DNA of 64,000 nt, taken from the NCBI GenBank assembly GCA_000499405.2, contig HG738139.1, positions 6,100,616 through 6,164,615 on the forward strand, in the 5' to 3' direction. Source of the DNA: Onchocerca volvulus (taxonomy: Eukaryota; Nematoda; Chromadorea; Rhabditida; Onchocercidae). Below, piece after piece: positions 1-11,537 of the stretch; the stretch's first letter is position 1, and every line of letters starts with the position of its first letter. The position numbers and the translations under genes were made by a program. The notes under the pieces were generated by a model. It made no database searches. It was not told where the DNA came from and saw only the letters and a list, made by a program, of their open reading frames with translations.

Positions 1-1097
1 TTAACCTTATCAAGAAAATTTCACGTAGTAAAATTACAATAATAAGGAATCCAATGTGCAAATCATAAAAATCCAGAAACCACAAAAGTGTCGAAATCAG
101 TGCTCTAATATTCAAATTTCGATTAATTTGAATCAAGTTGCTCATAATCAACAGTAAAATAAGAAGAGACTATAGTTGATTGTAAGTTTTTTTCGTTAAA
201 TTTCAGGCAGTAGTGATAAATAATAGGACGCATAACTACTTAATGCACTTTTTATTTTTATCTAATCGCAGCAAATATTAGTTCAAAATATATTTTGCAT
301 TGAGTGATTATACTTATAAGTATCAAAGGAACAATTGATAGACTGGAACATTATCCTTAGTTCGGTAAATTCTTCATTTGAAATTAAATATGAATAAAAT
401 AAAAACTAAAGGGAAAATCGAATTTATGATTTTTTTTTTAGCGAATAATTTAGTAGTTTCATGGCTTACGTTTTACAATTGAGGAAAAAATTCATTACTG
501 ATTTCTGGAATATTATATAACAAAATGTATAAATAAACAAACTTATAGGGTATTTCAGTTTAGGTGCTTCAGTTTCTTACTTTCCACTTTATTTCTTTTC
601 AATTTCCTTTTATATATATGTATATTTTTTTTTTTTGGAAAATTCATGCAGATCAGCTAACAAATTAGAATTGAAATTGATTTCATTTTTATTCTGCTTA
701 AACGTGCAAAATTTTTTTCTAATTTCGTGATTACAATCAGTATTGAGCGCGAAAAGCAAGCAATATGTGTAGATTTAATTGATAAAATACTCAGAGTTAG
801 CTTTATACAGAACAGTTCATATGGTTTACATATTTCTCCCTCCTTGAAATAAATTCGTATCGAAATTCATAAAGCGCGCCGCATGAACCTTCGTCCAAGA
901 AAACAGTTGGAGTTTTAATGTTATCTGAGAGTGTAACTAATATGCAAATTAAATTTCTCAGTCCTTCCTTGAGGTCGAATAATTTTGATGCTGCTTTATT
1001 TTGATGTTTGCTTTATCGATTTTTTCGTGCAACACGTTGATCCGCTGATTTGTATTATCGGTCAAGAAGACTGACTGCAAGTTTGTTTGTATTACAG
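1..1097. other. 5' flank, no gene recognised
   Basis: AT-rich sequence with several poly-T runs and no open frame that continues through plausible splice sites. It ends in the acceptor-like TTGTATTACAG immediately before the ATG at 1098, so it probably contains the promoter and outron of the CWF19L2-like gene. I cannot exclude a short upstream exon. Confidence 0.4.
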
Positions 1098-4000
1098 ATG
1101 TCGCGCTTTTTGAAACCAGCCGATTACAATGATGATGAAGATAAACCTTGTTTAATTAAAGCAAAACCAATTGGTCCGAAGTTCGCTCGAAAGTTAGGCA
1201 GTTATGGTGCGGGGAAAGATTTTGTTACTGGAAGCGTGAAGTCACAACAGGAACTGAGAGGTTTGCTGAAGTTCCCCAGTTATTAATTTGAAATTAAATA
1301 TTAGTTGTTTGATTTTTGGTTTTTAAAAATTTGTTTGTTTTTCTAATATTCTTAAAATTTTATGGAATTGGAATTTTTTTACTGCTGTTTAATTCTTCGT
1401 AGATTTGAAATAGAATTCTATGAGATTCAGTTTTTTTTTTTCTTTTTTTTCTGGTATTCGAAGTTTTGTGATAAATAGTCGTCTCTTTTCTATAATTTCA
1501 TCAATACTTTAGAAAATAATATAATAGGAAACGATACAAATGCAAGCGAAATGATAGATGAAAAAGCTAGATTAGAACAACGCAATAAACTTGGTGCAAA
1601 AATACTAAAGGCGAAACTGCAAGGAAAAACGGTATGTGTTATTAAAATTATACTATATTTATAATGATAGTTTCAATCGAAATGGGCCCGACAATGTCCA
1701 AAGGATTAAATAAAAGAATTATTATTTAAGAAACGCTATGAAAATTTTTGCAGGATTTGGTAGAAAAATTGGAAAAAGAGTTGTATGCTTTAAGAGAAGA
1801 TGAACAAGGCCCATCTTCAGTTTGCAAAATACTGCTTAAAACTGCTGGAGGTGGTGTGCAGATACCTGCTATTATGAAGCAAGAAGGAAAGGTCGCATAC
1901 CATATTTCTTTTTTTTTTTTTTTTTTTTTTGTGAATAAGAGAGTAAAATAGATAAATACGAATTAATTTGTACGCTTTAGGAAATGTGAGTGAAAATCAA
2001 TTTTCATAAAAAAAAAAAATGTATTGATAACAGAGATTTTTAATTTTTCATGCTTGCAATAGCTCTAAGCTTTTGGTGTAAACGTTATCACTGCTGAATC
2101 TTTCGGAAAGCTTTCGAAAGATTCAGCAATGACAATGATAAGGTAATTGAGATAGGGATTAAATAGTCCTGGTATCCTTCGTAATGTAACTAGTATAAGT
2201 ATGCAATGGATGTTTTGTTCGTTGTGTCATTTTTTATTTTTTTATTGGTAATTTTAGCTTAAAACTATTGGCTTCTAAAGACAGCTACAGTGACATACAA
2301 TTGTGCATTCAGGATTTAAAAACATGCGGAAAAATTAATGCAATTTACCATGCTGACGAAAGTGTTCGCGATATGATAGCTGGCGAAAAAGCGACAATAT
2401 CTTCTGATCATATTTTCAGCACTGTTAAGGTCAATTTTAATTAACGGATTTTTAGGCTGTTCATTTTCAGAAATGCTTGGATGCCAATGATGTTGTTTAC
2501 TAAATAGCTAATAAAAATAGAAATAGCGAAAGAAAGAAATTGTATGTAGGTAACTGTGCTTATGTTCATTTTTTACAAGATGCAGGCTGCAGCGAAACAT
2601 CGAGCAGACGAAGATTGGGTCGTTGATGATATGATGATGGCCGTGAAACGATCACGGAAAAATGAGGAAAAAGAGAGGAGGAGAAGTCGAAATAATCTAA
2701 TAAAAGGTAAAGTTGTTTTTGCTTTATTATTATTAAGAATTTTTGATATCCCTGATGTTACTGGCAAAGATCCAGTAATCATTATCATCATTACTTCGTA
2801 CCATTGAATTGCAGCATTTGATTCATTTTATCATTTACTAAAATAACGATGTTCGGTTATGATTATTAACATTATTGAAAAAATAGTTTATTTTATAAAT
2901 ATTTTGCAATAAATTTCATAGTACCCAACAATATCTGGTATTTATGAAATGAGATTATGAAATATTTAGCGAAAATTTTGAATAGGTAATCATCGGTATG
3001 TTGTACATGAGGATAAAAGCAAATAAGCTATAATTATAACAAAATCAAGTATATAAAATTCATAGCTGAAAGCACTTAAATACACTATAGTCATCATCAA
3101 AGACGGAAGAAATTATACGAGACGAAAGTTTGAGGGGAAGGATAAAAGACGGGGCGGTAAATGGAAATCTAAAGGAGAAAGGTATAGAAAGCTGTCTCTG
3201 TTTGATAATATGAACCAATTTCGTGTATTTCAAGTGCATATTTGATAATTTAAAGCTTAGATCTTTCTCATGCACCAAAGAGATAGTCAATACTCAGCAA
3301 GTTCGTAACACTTTAGAGAGATATATAGAATCTGATAGAAATAAAAGAATTGATTTAAATATTTTAAAAATAAAAATTATTCTTGCTTTGTGCTTTATAG
3401 TTTCCTAGTTTTATATCGAAGTACAAAATGATACATCTTTTGAATAGATTTTAAAATATATGCTGCTTTTCCTTGACTTGGTATTTTTAAAATTATAAAT
3501 ATCCAAAATGATGAAATCATAAGTCAAGAAGAGCAATAGCTCCGAAGTAATTATTTACATAAGATTCATAGAATGTTGTAAACATTTCAACATACATAAA
3601 AATATGTCGTTTGAAGAAAGCTTTTAAAATCCTCAATTTTGCATCTTTAATGTCACCGTAATCCTTGATTCTAATGTTTGGCTTCATTGTCGATGCAATA
3701 GATTGAACTGGTCCACTTGTTCTGACAATTTCTTCAGAACTGTTATCGCATCATCTTCTGACCTTTCCAGTGGTTTTTCAGCTATGATTTTTGAGAGATA
3801 TATTTTCAGTTTATTTTGTGTTTGTCATTTTGCTGAATTGAATTAAATTTTAGTTAAAATATTCCATCATATCATTGAGGAAAGGAAGATATAATTTATA
3901 GTCTAATTAGCGATATTTATTTCTGTAACCTGACAGTCAACTTATGTCTATTGAGAACTATATTTTTTGTGGAACTGCAGGTTCATATTCTAAGTTAATT

Positions 4001-7000
4001 AATGGTGCTTTGTGAAATGAATAGGAATCAAAGATTTTTTATAGCAAGTTATTGAGTGTTAAGAGGATTCCGATACTTTTCATGAGCCATTAGCAAACAT
4101 TTGAACATGTTTTAAATTAAATTTCTCAGGTGCATTGGAAGATTATAATCAGACAAAGGATATAGGGACATCTATCTCTCTTTTTTTCTCCCTTTCATCG
4201 CAATATTTTCCTGCATGAAATATTATTTCCTGATTTGAATATCTCATTGCGAAGCCTGAGCATTTACTAGCTGATAGATTCGAGCAAATGGGATTAATTA
4301 TTCATTGCTCTTAATCACTAGTTTATCAAAATGGAGTTGCAACAATACTTCACCTGTCTTTTTTTTTTTTTTAAATTTGGGACATGTTGATCATTCACTG
4401 ATAACAGATTAATATTCTGTCTAAGACAGGCGAACCTGGATAAAATGCGAGATTCTTCATATTGTAATCACACGTACATTATGTTATGTTTCCCACATTA
4501 CATGGTTAAAATTTTGATGGCTTTTGCTCATAGCGATCCTCTTCAACATAGGTTCCTCATTCCTAACAATAAAGCAAACTTTAATTTCAAAAAGTAACTT
4601 ACCAGAATCTTCATCAATAATGTCGTTCTCTGTTCGACATTGAATATTTTCAAAATAAATAGCTTGTTTGAACGGTCTCATAAGTCTGGGATTGTCCAGC
4701 TGAGATTCACTTAACAATTCACAAAAACCGTCCTCCTAAAAAATTGCTATCGGCTACAATTGTTATTGAGAGAAATATGGAAAAGAAATACCATTTTTAC
4801 CATGTAAGATTGCAGAAAGATTGAAAAAGGCAAGATGAGTGAAGCTTTATTGATAAGATCTATCTTCAATAATGATGCCAAGTGCCATTTACAGATTAAA
4901 ATTGAGGCATTTGCTAATAATAAGCTGTGCTTAATTCAATTTGATTTATCAGATTGCGCTGTAGTGAATTTGTTGCAGGTAAAGAGGATGGACATAAGAA
5001 TATATAGATAAAAAGTTGTCTTTAGATCATCTAAATTCATCATTTTTAAAAATCTTTGAATTACAATATAATACGTCTCGAATTTAATCTCAATTTTTAG
5101 TCAGCAGTCATTAGAAGTTTACAAATAGAAATGAAATGTTATGTGCGACCGCATTTCTTTTTCTTGTTTTGGTTTTTAGTTTTAAACTAGTGAAAGTAAA
5201 GTTTTTTCATTTGTTATTGTAAATTTAGAGATATATAATATTTAAGTCATCATAAATAGTTTTGATGAGTTTTTTTTTGTCTATTGAATAGGAAGAGATA
5301 CTTTAAATTAAATTGGAATACAGTTATGGAACGAAATTACTCTTTCGTAATGTAGCAGTTGTATAAAATGAAAACGGTTACGGTAAATGGAAAGCACCAA
5401 TTTATGGAAATAATTTAGGTAAATTTTTTCAAATTTTTATTGCTTTATTTTTTGTAAACTGGAATAATTCATTGCTGGAGCTTGCCTGAAACGTCATAGG
5501 TGCGAAGAAATTGACGGCAACGCACTTTGAATGTTTGACGCAGTTTTCCAAGCATTCGGCATGCCTCAAGGCATCCATAGATGCGACCATCGGTCCGAAA
5601 TATGCATATTCTGGTATTGCTTCACTTTCAAGCCCCTCTGGACATTCTGTAAGCCGGAGCGACTAGATCAAGTAAATTTCGAGCAAATTTTGGATAAGTA
5701 AGACAAAAGCATGCTTAATATAGCAGTAAAAATGTTATATCAAAAGTTATATTCGTGTGAAACTATGGTTTTATAACTAACAAAAATGTGAAATATCGTA
5801 TGGGGATGAATACTAAAAGAGTAAACAAATATTTCGATATTTTGTTCATTACAAGGATTTTCAGTATCGCATTTTACTGGAAGAAAATTCATGTGAAATT
5901 TTGCTGCAAGTAAATAAACAAATTATCTGAGTTCTTACTTAAAGCCTGCGAAAATAGTTCCTGATCTATATTATTTAAAGAACTAAGTGACTAACCAGAA
6001 AGATCGTAAATAACATCATAAAATGGTGCTGATTGAGCAGGATTCATGTTTGCTCTTGAATCGCCAAACCATTCGGTGGTAGCCCATGTAAATATCGGAA
6101 TATTGGTAATCAGAAATAGAATAAAATTCTGATGGAATCGTTGTTGACGTCTACCAATAGCTGTGGAATGCCACCACAACATATCTTTTTTGGTGCACTA
6201 TTTAATGGTAGTTGAATGTCAAGATATTGTTTTCAGAGCTGATCGGACGGACCACTATGCCGTAAATTCCACTCCTTGACTAATGTTATTTTCGCTATTC
6301 CTACTGATGACAATGATGAAGATAACAATGTTGATGATGATGGTGGTGACAGTAGTCGTTTTCTTTTCTTTTCTTTCAAATCACTTTTTTGTACCTTTCA
6401 TCATGAACTATTTCCATTTTTCTTCATCCTTTTCTTTTCCATCCTTTTCTCCTCCTCTTTTCAATCATCAATGAGTTTACGTAACTTATGTCTGTATAAT
6501 GCATGGCATTCATCTGCTCTCAGTTTTTCGAAAAGACTTTGGAAAGAAGTTTGATGCATCAAAGAACTTGCCTCACCCAATAAAACTACTTGTTTTCCTA
6601 ATCTTTGATTTTATAATTTTGAAATAATTGAAACGATAACTTATCGAAAGATAATAGTGGTAGGAGAGAATGTACCATGAGGTAGAAAGACGCTAACTAA
6701 TATTTCAATTGAATTCTTTCTTTAATAGATCTTAACAGTTCCGCAAAATTTCCCATTTAAAGTAAAGAAGAGGCGTGTGAGAGAGGTTGGATACTTGACA
6801 GGAGGCTAATCCCACTTGCATTTATTATCATCTCTTCATACTATAAATCATTATTCATATGCACAATATTAAATACACTTTCGTTTGAAAATTGCAATTT
6901 TAGTCTTATTATTGTATTTTATGCAGTTGGGGAAGGGAAGGGATAAACATTTCCATTTTCCGGTTTTTTTAATGATGTTGATGATAGATGTAGACATGAC

Positions 7001-10000
7001 ATGTGACTACAGGAAAGATTGAAAGAGCGAATTCTAATGAATAATAATAGCGATCGTTTGGAGGGATTAGTTATTGTTTTATTGAAATTTCAGATCAGAT
7101 ATAATTTTGATGGAAACGTCTCTGTACTTACAGTAATACACACTTCCTCATATATTGGTGTTCTTGACCTCATTGATCATCACCAGCATCAGAAATAAAT
7201 TTAATCGATATGGGCGTTAATTTATCTGCGAATTTGTAATGAAGTGTATGGAAATTTGGTAAAAATAAAAAATAGTTTTTTTAGATTTTCCACTGAAATT
7301 TTCAGTAATTTTTTCTAAATTCTCAATTTTTCCACTAAATTTACCAAATTTCCAATCACAATTGACAAGTGCCATAAATCGTTTGAAAACATCTACAATA
7401 GTTTTCATAGAAAAAAATAATATGATGCAACAAGGCAACAACAGATAATATCATTTTAAATTCCTTTTTTGTTTTTCTTCCATTTTTTCTTCAAATATTC
7501 CAACATTCCAAAGTAAAAATTTGATTTTTGACTATTTCAGTTGGTAAACTTTGATAATGTTGAGACTATCTTGTTTTTTGATGATCACATTAGCAACAGA
7601 GGCAGAATGATTCATGCCACGATGAAATGATCCAAACTTGTCCTGTATTTCGGATAGGTAAGGAAAAGGTAGATAGCCCGATTGATGACAGTAGAAGTCA
7701 TTTTCGTGTTCATCCCTTCCTCTTGTGTAGTGCATAATTTATAATATTTTGTGCTTCTCTATAATCGTACATTTTTGTGAAGTTGTCGACAATAGAATGA
7801 TTCATATATTTTGAGGATGCCTGATCAGTCATCACTTTTTTCAGGGACTAAATAATACAGAACGTTGGGATAATAGTACAGATGTCCATCTAAAAAAGAT
7901 TTGACATCCAAGTTGCAATTTTTCGTCCAAGTTGCAATTTTAACACTCATTTCTTGTATTTTAAAAAGAAAAGTTTATAGAAATCTGTTTTTTACATTTT
8001 TTATTAATTCACTCATACTTCACATTGGAACCGGTAAATGTCCTTCACATTTTTCGCATTCTTTTCTTTTGTTGGACTGAAATATTGTACACTATTTTTA
8101 TTCGAAAAATTTGTACTATGAGCAACTTTTTGCAATATTTGAGATAATAAAACCTCAGAATATTATGACAGTATTTCAGTCTGGCTCTGAAATATATAAA
8201 CTTGAAGAATTTTCTTCCCGGAATATCTTTATTTCAGTAGTATCATTTGACCAATTTTGTTGTATCGATCCTTAAATCTTAAATTAGGGACAAATATAAG
8301 GGCAAAGTTTTTTTGTTATTAGATCACTTTCCCACAACAGAAGTAATCACAGAAGTCATTTATCATTAAGTGTGAAGGTTTTGGGTGGGGAAGTCCATTG
8401 AAGTGGTTATGTGATGACTGTGACTTGCATCATTTTAAGAAGAGTTAAACAGTCTTACTTTGTAAATTAATCATATTTGATAAACTATTCTTATTTCTGA
8501 ATATAACAGTTGAAACTCAGGAATCGAAATGTTAATTATATAATTTGAAAATTTAAAGTAGCTGAAGTCTACTATCGCAAACAAATTCACTCTGATTTCA
8601 AATTAAAATTATGATTTTTTAAAAGAACTCCAGATTTTTTAATGAATTTGCTGACTAATCATCGAGTTTCATTCATGATAAGAAAGCTTCCAATAAGATT
8701 TTACTGGATTTTTTTTTTTCGCTTGAATAGCAAAAGATGTCGTTGCTGTCATCTCCTACTATCTTATTTTCATACTAATCAAATCAATTTTAGAGAACAG
8801 AAATTTTGAACAGACGCTTGATTCTTGTCGTTTTTGTATCGAAGCAGCATACTTTCGGAAGCATTGTATTGTGGCTTGTGGAAATAGCGTATATATTTTT
8901 TTTTTGCTTAATATTTTATTTCATAACAATAAAAATAAAAAAAAAATCATAACTACTATACTTAAAAGTTTTTTTTTTTAATATGTTTCTTAATCAAAAA
9001 TGTTTCATTAGTTTGGCGAGGCAAATAATTGTTAATCAGTAATTTGAATGTTCTGGAACTGAAACTCGCAACATCTTTCTTTCTTCCAAGTAATTTTCCT
9101 AAAATTATTCTGAATCTCGAGTATATGAGCAAATTTCGATTCGCTAGAAAAGAAATTCGAATATTATAAATTTTTGTTAATATTGGTATATTTTAGGTTT
9201 ATCTCTCATCTGTTCCATGGCGCCCTTTAGTAAAAGAACACTGTTTGATCGTTCCCACTGCTCATTATTCTTCAGCCGTGACGCTTGATGAAGATGTTTA
9301 CGAAGAAATACGCAAATTTAAAAGAGTTTGTTCCTTTTTGTACTCTTCTAATTTATTTTTATTTGCAGTATACATTATTTGCATCTGGATGAAATAGGAC
9401 CACCAGAAAGGTTAGAAAGTTGATCATTGTGACAATGATACTATAACAACTGTTTAACATGAATGCGATCATCATTTATGATGTAATGCGAAGGTCACCA
9501 GCTGGTGTAATTAAAATAAAGTGTAATCAGAGGTTGCACATGTAATATCTAAGAACATTTTATCAACATTAATTAAAAATTTCTTCTCAGTTTTAAGATC
9601 TGAAAGGGACTTTGAAGTTTGAATGCGGAAATCTTTTTGTTACTTTTGCTTCCCAAATATACAGCGAATATTTTTCAAGTTTCATAAAAATAGAAGTGTG
9701 TTTGTGTTTTGCATATGAGTCATGCGAATGAGAAGTTTCTTTAGAAAATTTTATAAAAATAAGAAAAATACAACTATTCATGAAAATTATTTTTTCCTCA
9801 TAAAAAATTATTTATCTAGGGACATGTTTTGTTATCGTGAATTTAAATTATAAGGCATTCAAATGTCATCTTGATTCATCGCAAACAGTCATCTTTGAGG
9901 ATGGACATGATTCTTACTTTCAACATCGAAAATCTCTTTCAGTATAACAAGAATATTGATGACAAAAAAAAAAAAGAAAAATATTAGTTTAAATAGTATA

Positions 10001-11537
10001 ACAAAACAGATGGCGACAATTATGTGATAACTGTAATATAATCAGCTTGAAATAATTAAATGCTTTCAAGTATAAGACCATCCAATTTTTCTGTGTGACC
10101 AATCTTATGGTGATTTAATTGCATGTCAAAATACAACTGTAAAAACTTGCGATGCTAATTGTCAGACTGTTTATTTAAATTAATTGTGGATGCTAATAGA
10201 TTAATAGCCATGGCGCTATAAGGCATCATTATTATATTTTTCTTTAACCCGTAAAGAATAATAAATCGCTTATAGGCTTTAGTATCAATGTGGCAAAAGG
10301 AGAAAATGGAATGTTTGTTCGTAGAAACAGCCAAAAATGTAAAATACCGCAGGCATATGTATATTGAATGTATTGCGGTACCAAATGAAATTGGTGAAAT
10401 GGCACCTATTTATTTCAAGGTCCATTTTGTTATTGAAATTTCAAATATTCATGCGTTTTCACCGATATTTTACTTGGCAGTTATTTGGATCATTTAAAAA
10501 ACGATCAGTTTGTAAGTGGCATTGGTCACTAAGATAACGATACGGATATTTTTTGCCAGGGGATTCAATTTTCACTTTGCACTGTCATACTAAACACGTA
10601 CTTATAACAGTCTTGTTATGATCGCTTTTCTAAGTACGGTTTCCCTATTCGATTTCTTTCGAGAAAGAGTTAAATTAGATATGTATGGGAATTTGGGACA
10701 GTTTTCTAAAATGGCTTATATAGTACAAATCTTGTGTATGGTTTTTTTTTTTTTTTTTAAATCACATTTTTAAAAATCATTTTCGTTACTGGATTTGAAA
10801 ATCAATTCAGAAAGCGATTGATGATAGTGAAGGCGAATGGGTCGATAACAAAAAATTGGTGGATCTCAGTAAACGAGATGGAGACATTCGAAAAGTTATT
10901 CCAAAAGGATTATCGTACTTTGCTATCGATTTTGGTTTGCAACCAGGTTATGCGCATGTTATTGAAAATGAAGATCGATTTCCGCGGAATTTTGCCCATG
11001 TATGTTTTTGGATTTCTGACTTAGAGAGGAGAAAAAGAAAACGAGTTTTATATCTAGGTAAAATTTTTAGAAAATTTGAGGACCTATATCTAAATAAAAT
11101 TTTTCACCTATATCTAGGTAAAATTTTTGGAAAATTTGTTATTTCAACCTAAAAATATGGTCCGTTATTTGTACTTAAAGAGAATGATGTTTTAAATACA
11201 ATTGAAATTCATGTTGAAAAAGATATTCGTCCATCGATTAAGAAATAGAAATATATTTTATAAAAAACTGAAAATGAAAACAAATTTTATAAACAGCATA
11301 TATTCACAAACTTCTCTCTCTTCTTCCGTCCAATTTTTCCCTCTTTTAATCTCATTAGTACTTAGTCATCAAGGATAATCTATAACTTTCAGAAACATAA
11401 AGTTCTCTTTACAGGAAATAATCGGTGGTATGATAGATCTGGAGAGAAGACAATGGAGAATGAATGAAAGTCTAACTGTGGAAGAACAGCGAGCAAATAC
11501 CGCCGAACTGAAACGTTTATGGGAGTCATTTGACTAA
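1098..11537 (+). CDS. CWF19-like protein 2 (CwfJ family splicing/lariat-debranching factor)
   Basis: Spliced gene, exons 1098-1260, 1513-1631, 1754-1891, 1981-1985 (microexon), 2258-2429, 2586-2706, 8794-8888, 9197-9325, 10276-10419, 10811-10999 and 11415-11537. Together they make 1398 nt (465 residues) in one frame. The family works with spliceosomes and the debranching enzyme in the nucleus. Seen directly: a C-x2-C pair (CRFC) opens the CwfJ N-part, followed by the HIT-like motif EHCLIVPTAH. The CwfJ C-part then runs through MAPIYFKKAI and FAIDFGLQPGYAHVIE to EIIGGMIDLERRQWR. The N-terminal part (NKLGAKILKAKLQGK) matches the conserved pre-CwfJ region. The start at 1098 directly follows an acceptor, suggesting SL trans-splicing; the human protein has a much longer N-terminus. 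Intron 2707-8793 is unusually long and hosts an antisense gene. Family assignment is firm; the microexon is inferred from frame. Confidence 0.9.
1981..1985 (+). other. Candidate 5-nt microexon of the CWF19L2-like gene
   Basis: Five bases GAAAT sit between a good acceptor (GCTTTAG) and a consensus donor (GTGAGT). The exon before ends in phase 0 (AAG at 1891). The exon after (2258) is open only if two bases are carried in; without them it meets a stop after seven codons. Including the five bases gives the in-frame junction K-E-I-L-K-L-L. I found no alternative donor or acceptor that repairs the frame. Confidence 0.6.
2093..2127. repeat. Near-perfect inverted repeat in an intron
   Basis: GCTGAATCTTTCG and its reverse complement CGAAAGATTCAGC flank a nine-base centre containing AAGCTT, forming a 35-nt hairpin or cruciform. 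It lies in the intron after the candidate microexon. Its function is unknown. Confidence 0.8.
3684..6182 (-). CDS. Small secreted PAN/Apple-domain protein nested in an intron
   Basis: Four minus-strand exons lie inside one intron of the CWF19L2-like gene: 5996-6182, 5486-5646, 4603-4735 and 3684-3781. They join in consistent phase to 579 nt (192 residues). The start has a basic stretch (GRRQQR) and a hydrophobic core (NFILFLITNIPIFTW), like a signal peptide or anchor. A PAN/Apple-like domain follows: ECPEG, then AECLENCVKHSKCVAVNFF, then DGFCELL, and finally a Cys in ENIQCR. That gives several cysteines spaced as in PAN modules. The tail is acidic and helical, ending in LSEQVDQFNLLHRQ. Exon 2 ends with a GC donor (CAG|GCAAGC), and the phase fits only there. 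PAN domains bind protein or carbohydrate outside the cell; the partner is unknown. Confident as a gene, less so for the exact signal-peptide start. Confidence 0.75.
6183..8793. other. Intronic sequence, nothing further recognised
   Basis: Upstream flank of the nested PAN gene and the remainder of the long CWF19L2-like intron. It contains a poly-acidic/poly-Phe low-complexity stretch (6300-6480) and short ORFs on both strands. None has matching splice signals or family similarity that I can see. Confidence 0.4.
11048..11138. repeat. Three imperfect tandem copies in an intron
   Basis: The unit TATATCTAGGTAAAATTTTT plus a variable tail occurs at 11049, 11084 and 11108, the middle copy being the most diverged. 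It is a local tandem duplication in the penultimate intron of the CWF19L2-like gene, starting about 50 nt after the donor. Each unit contains a GT-rich donor-like AGGTAAAA. Confidence 0.75.

Noticed and set aside
2573..2791. ORF antisense to the exon at 2586-2706
   Set aside because: Shadow of the CWF19L2-like exon; no independent signal.
3091..3181. Basic, Gly/Arg-containing open segment with acceptor and donor in the long CWF19L2-like intron
   Set aside because: Joining it breaks the frame into the CRFC exon at 8794, whereas skipping it keeps the frame.
4129..4160. Stretch reading GALEDYNQTK after an acceptor, looking like a continuation of the CwfJ gene
   Set aside because: No GT donor occurs before the in-frame stop.
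6276..6554. 92-codon plus-strand ORF with Asp-rich and Phe-rich blocks
   Set aside because: Simple-sequence composition, lies in the nested gene's upstream flank, no splice or family evidence.
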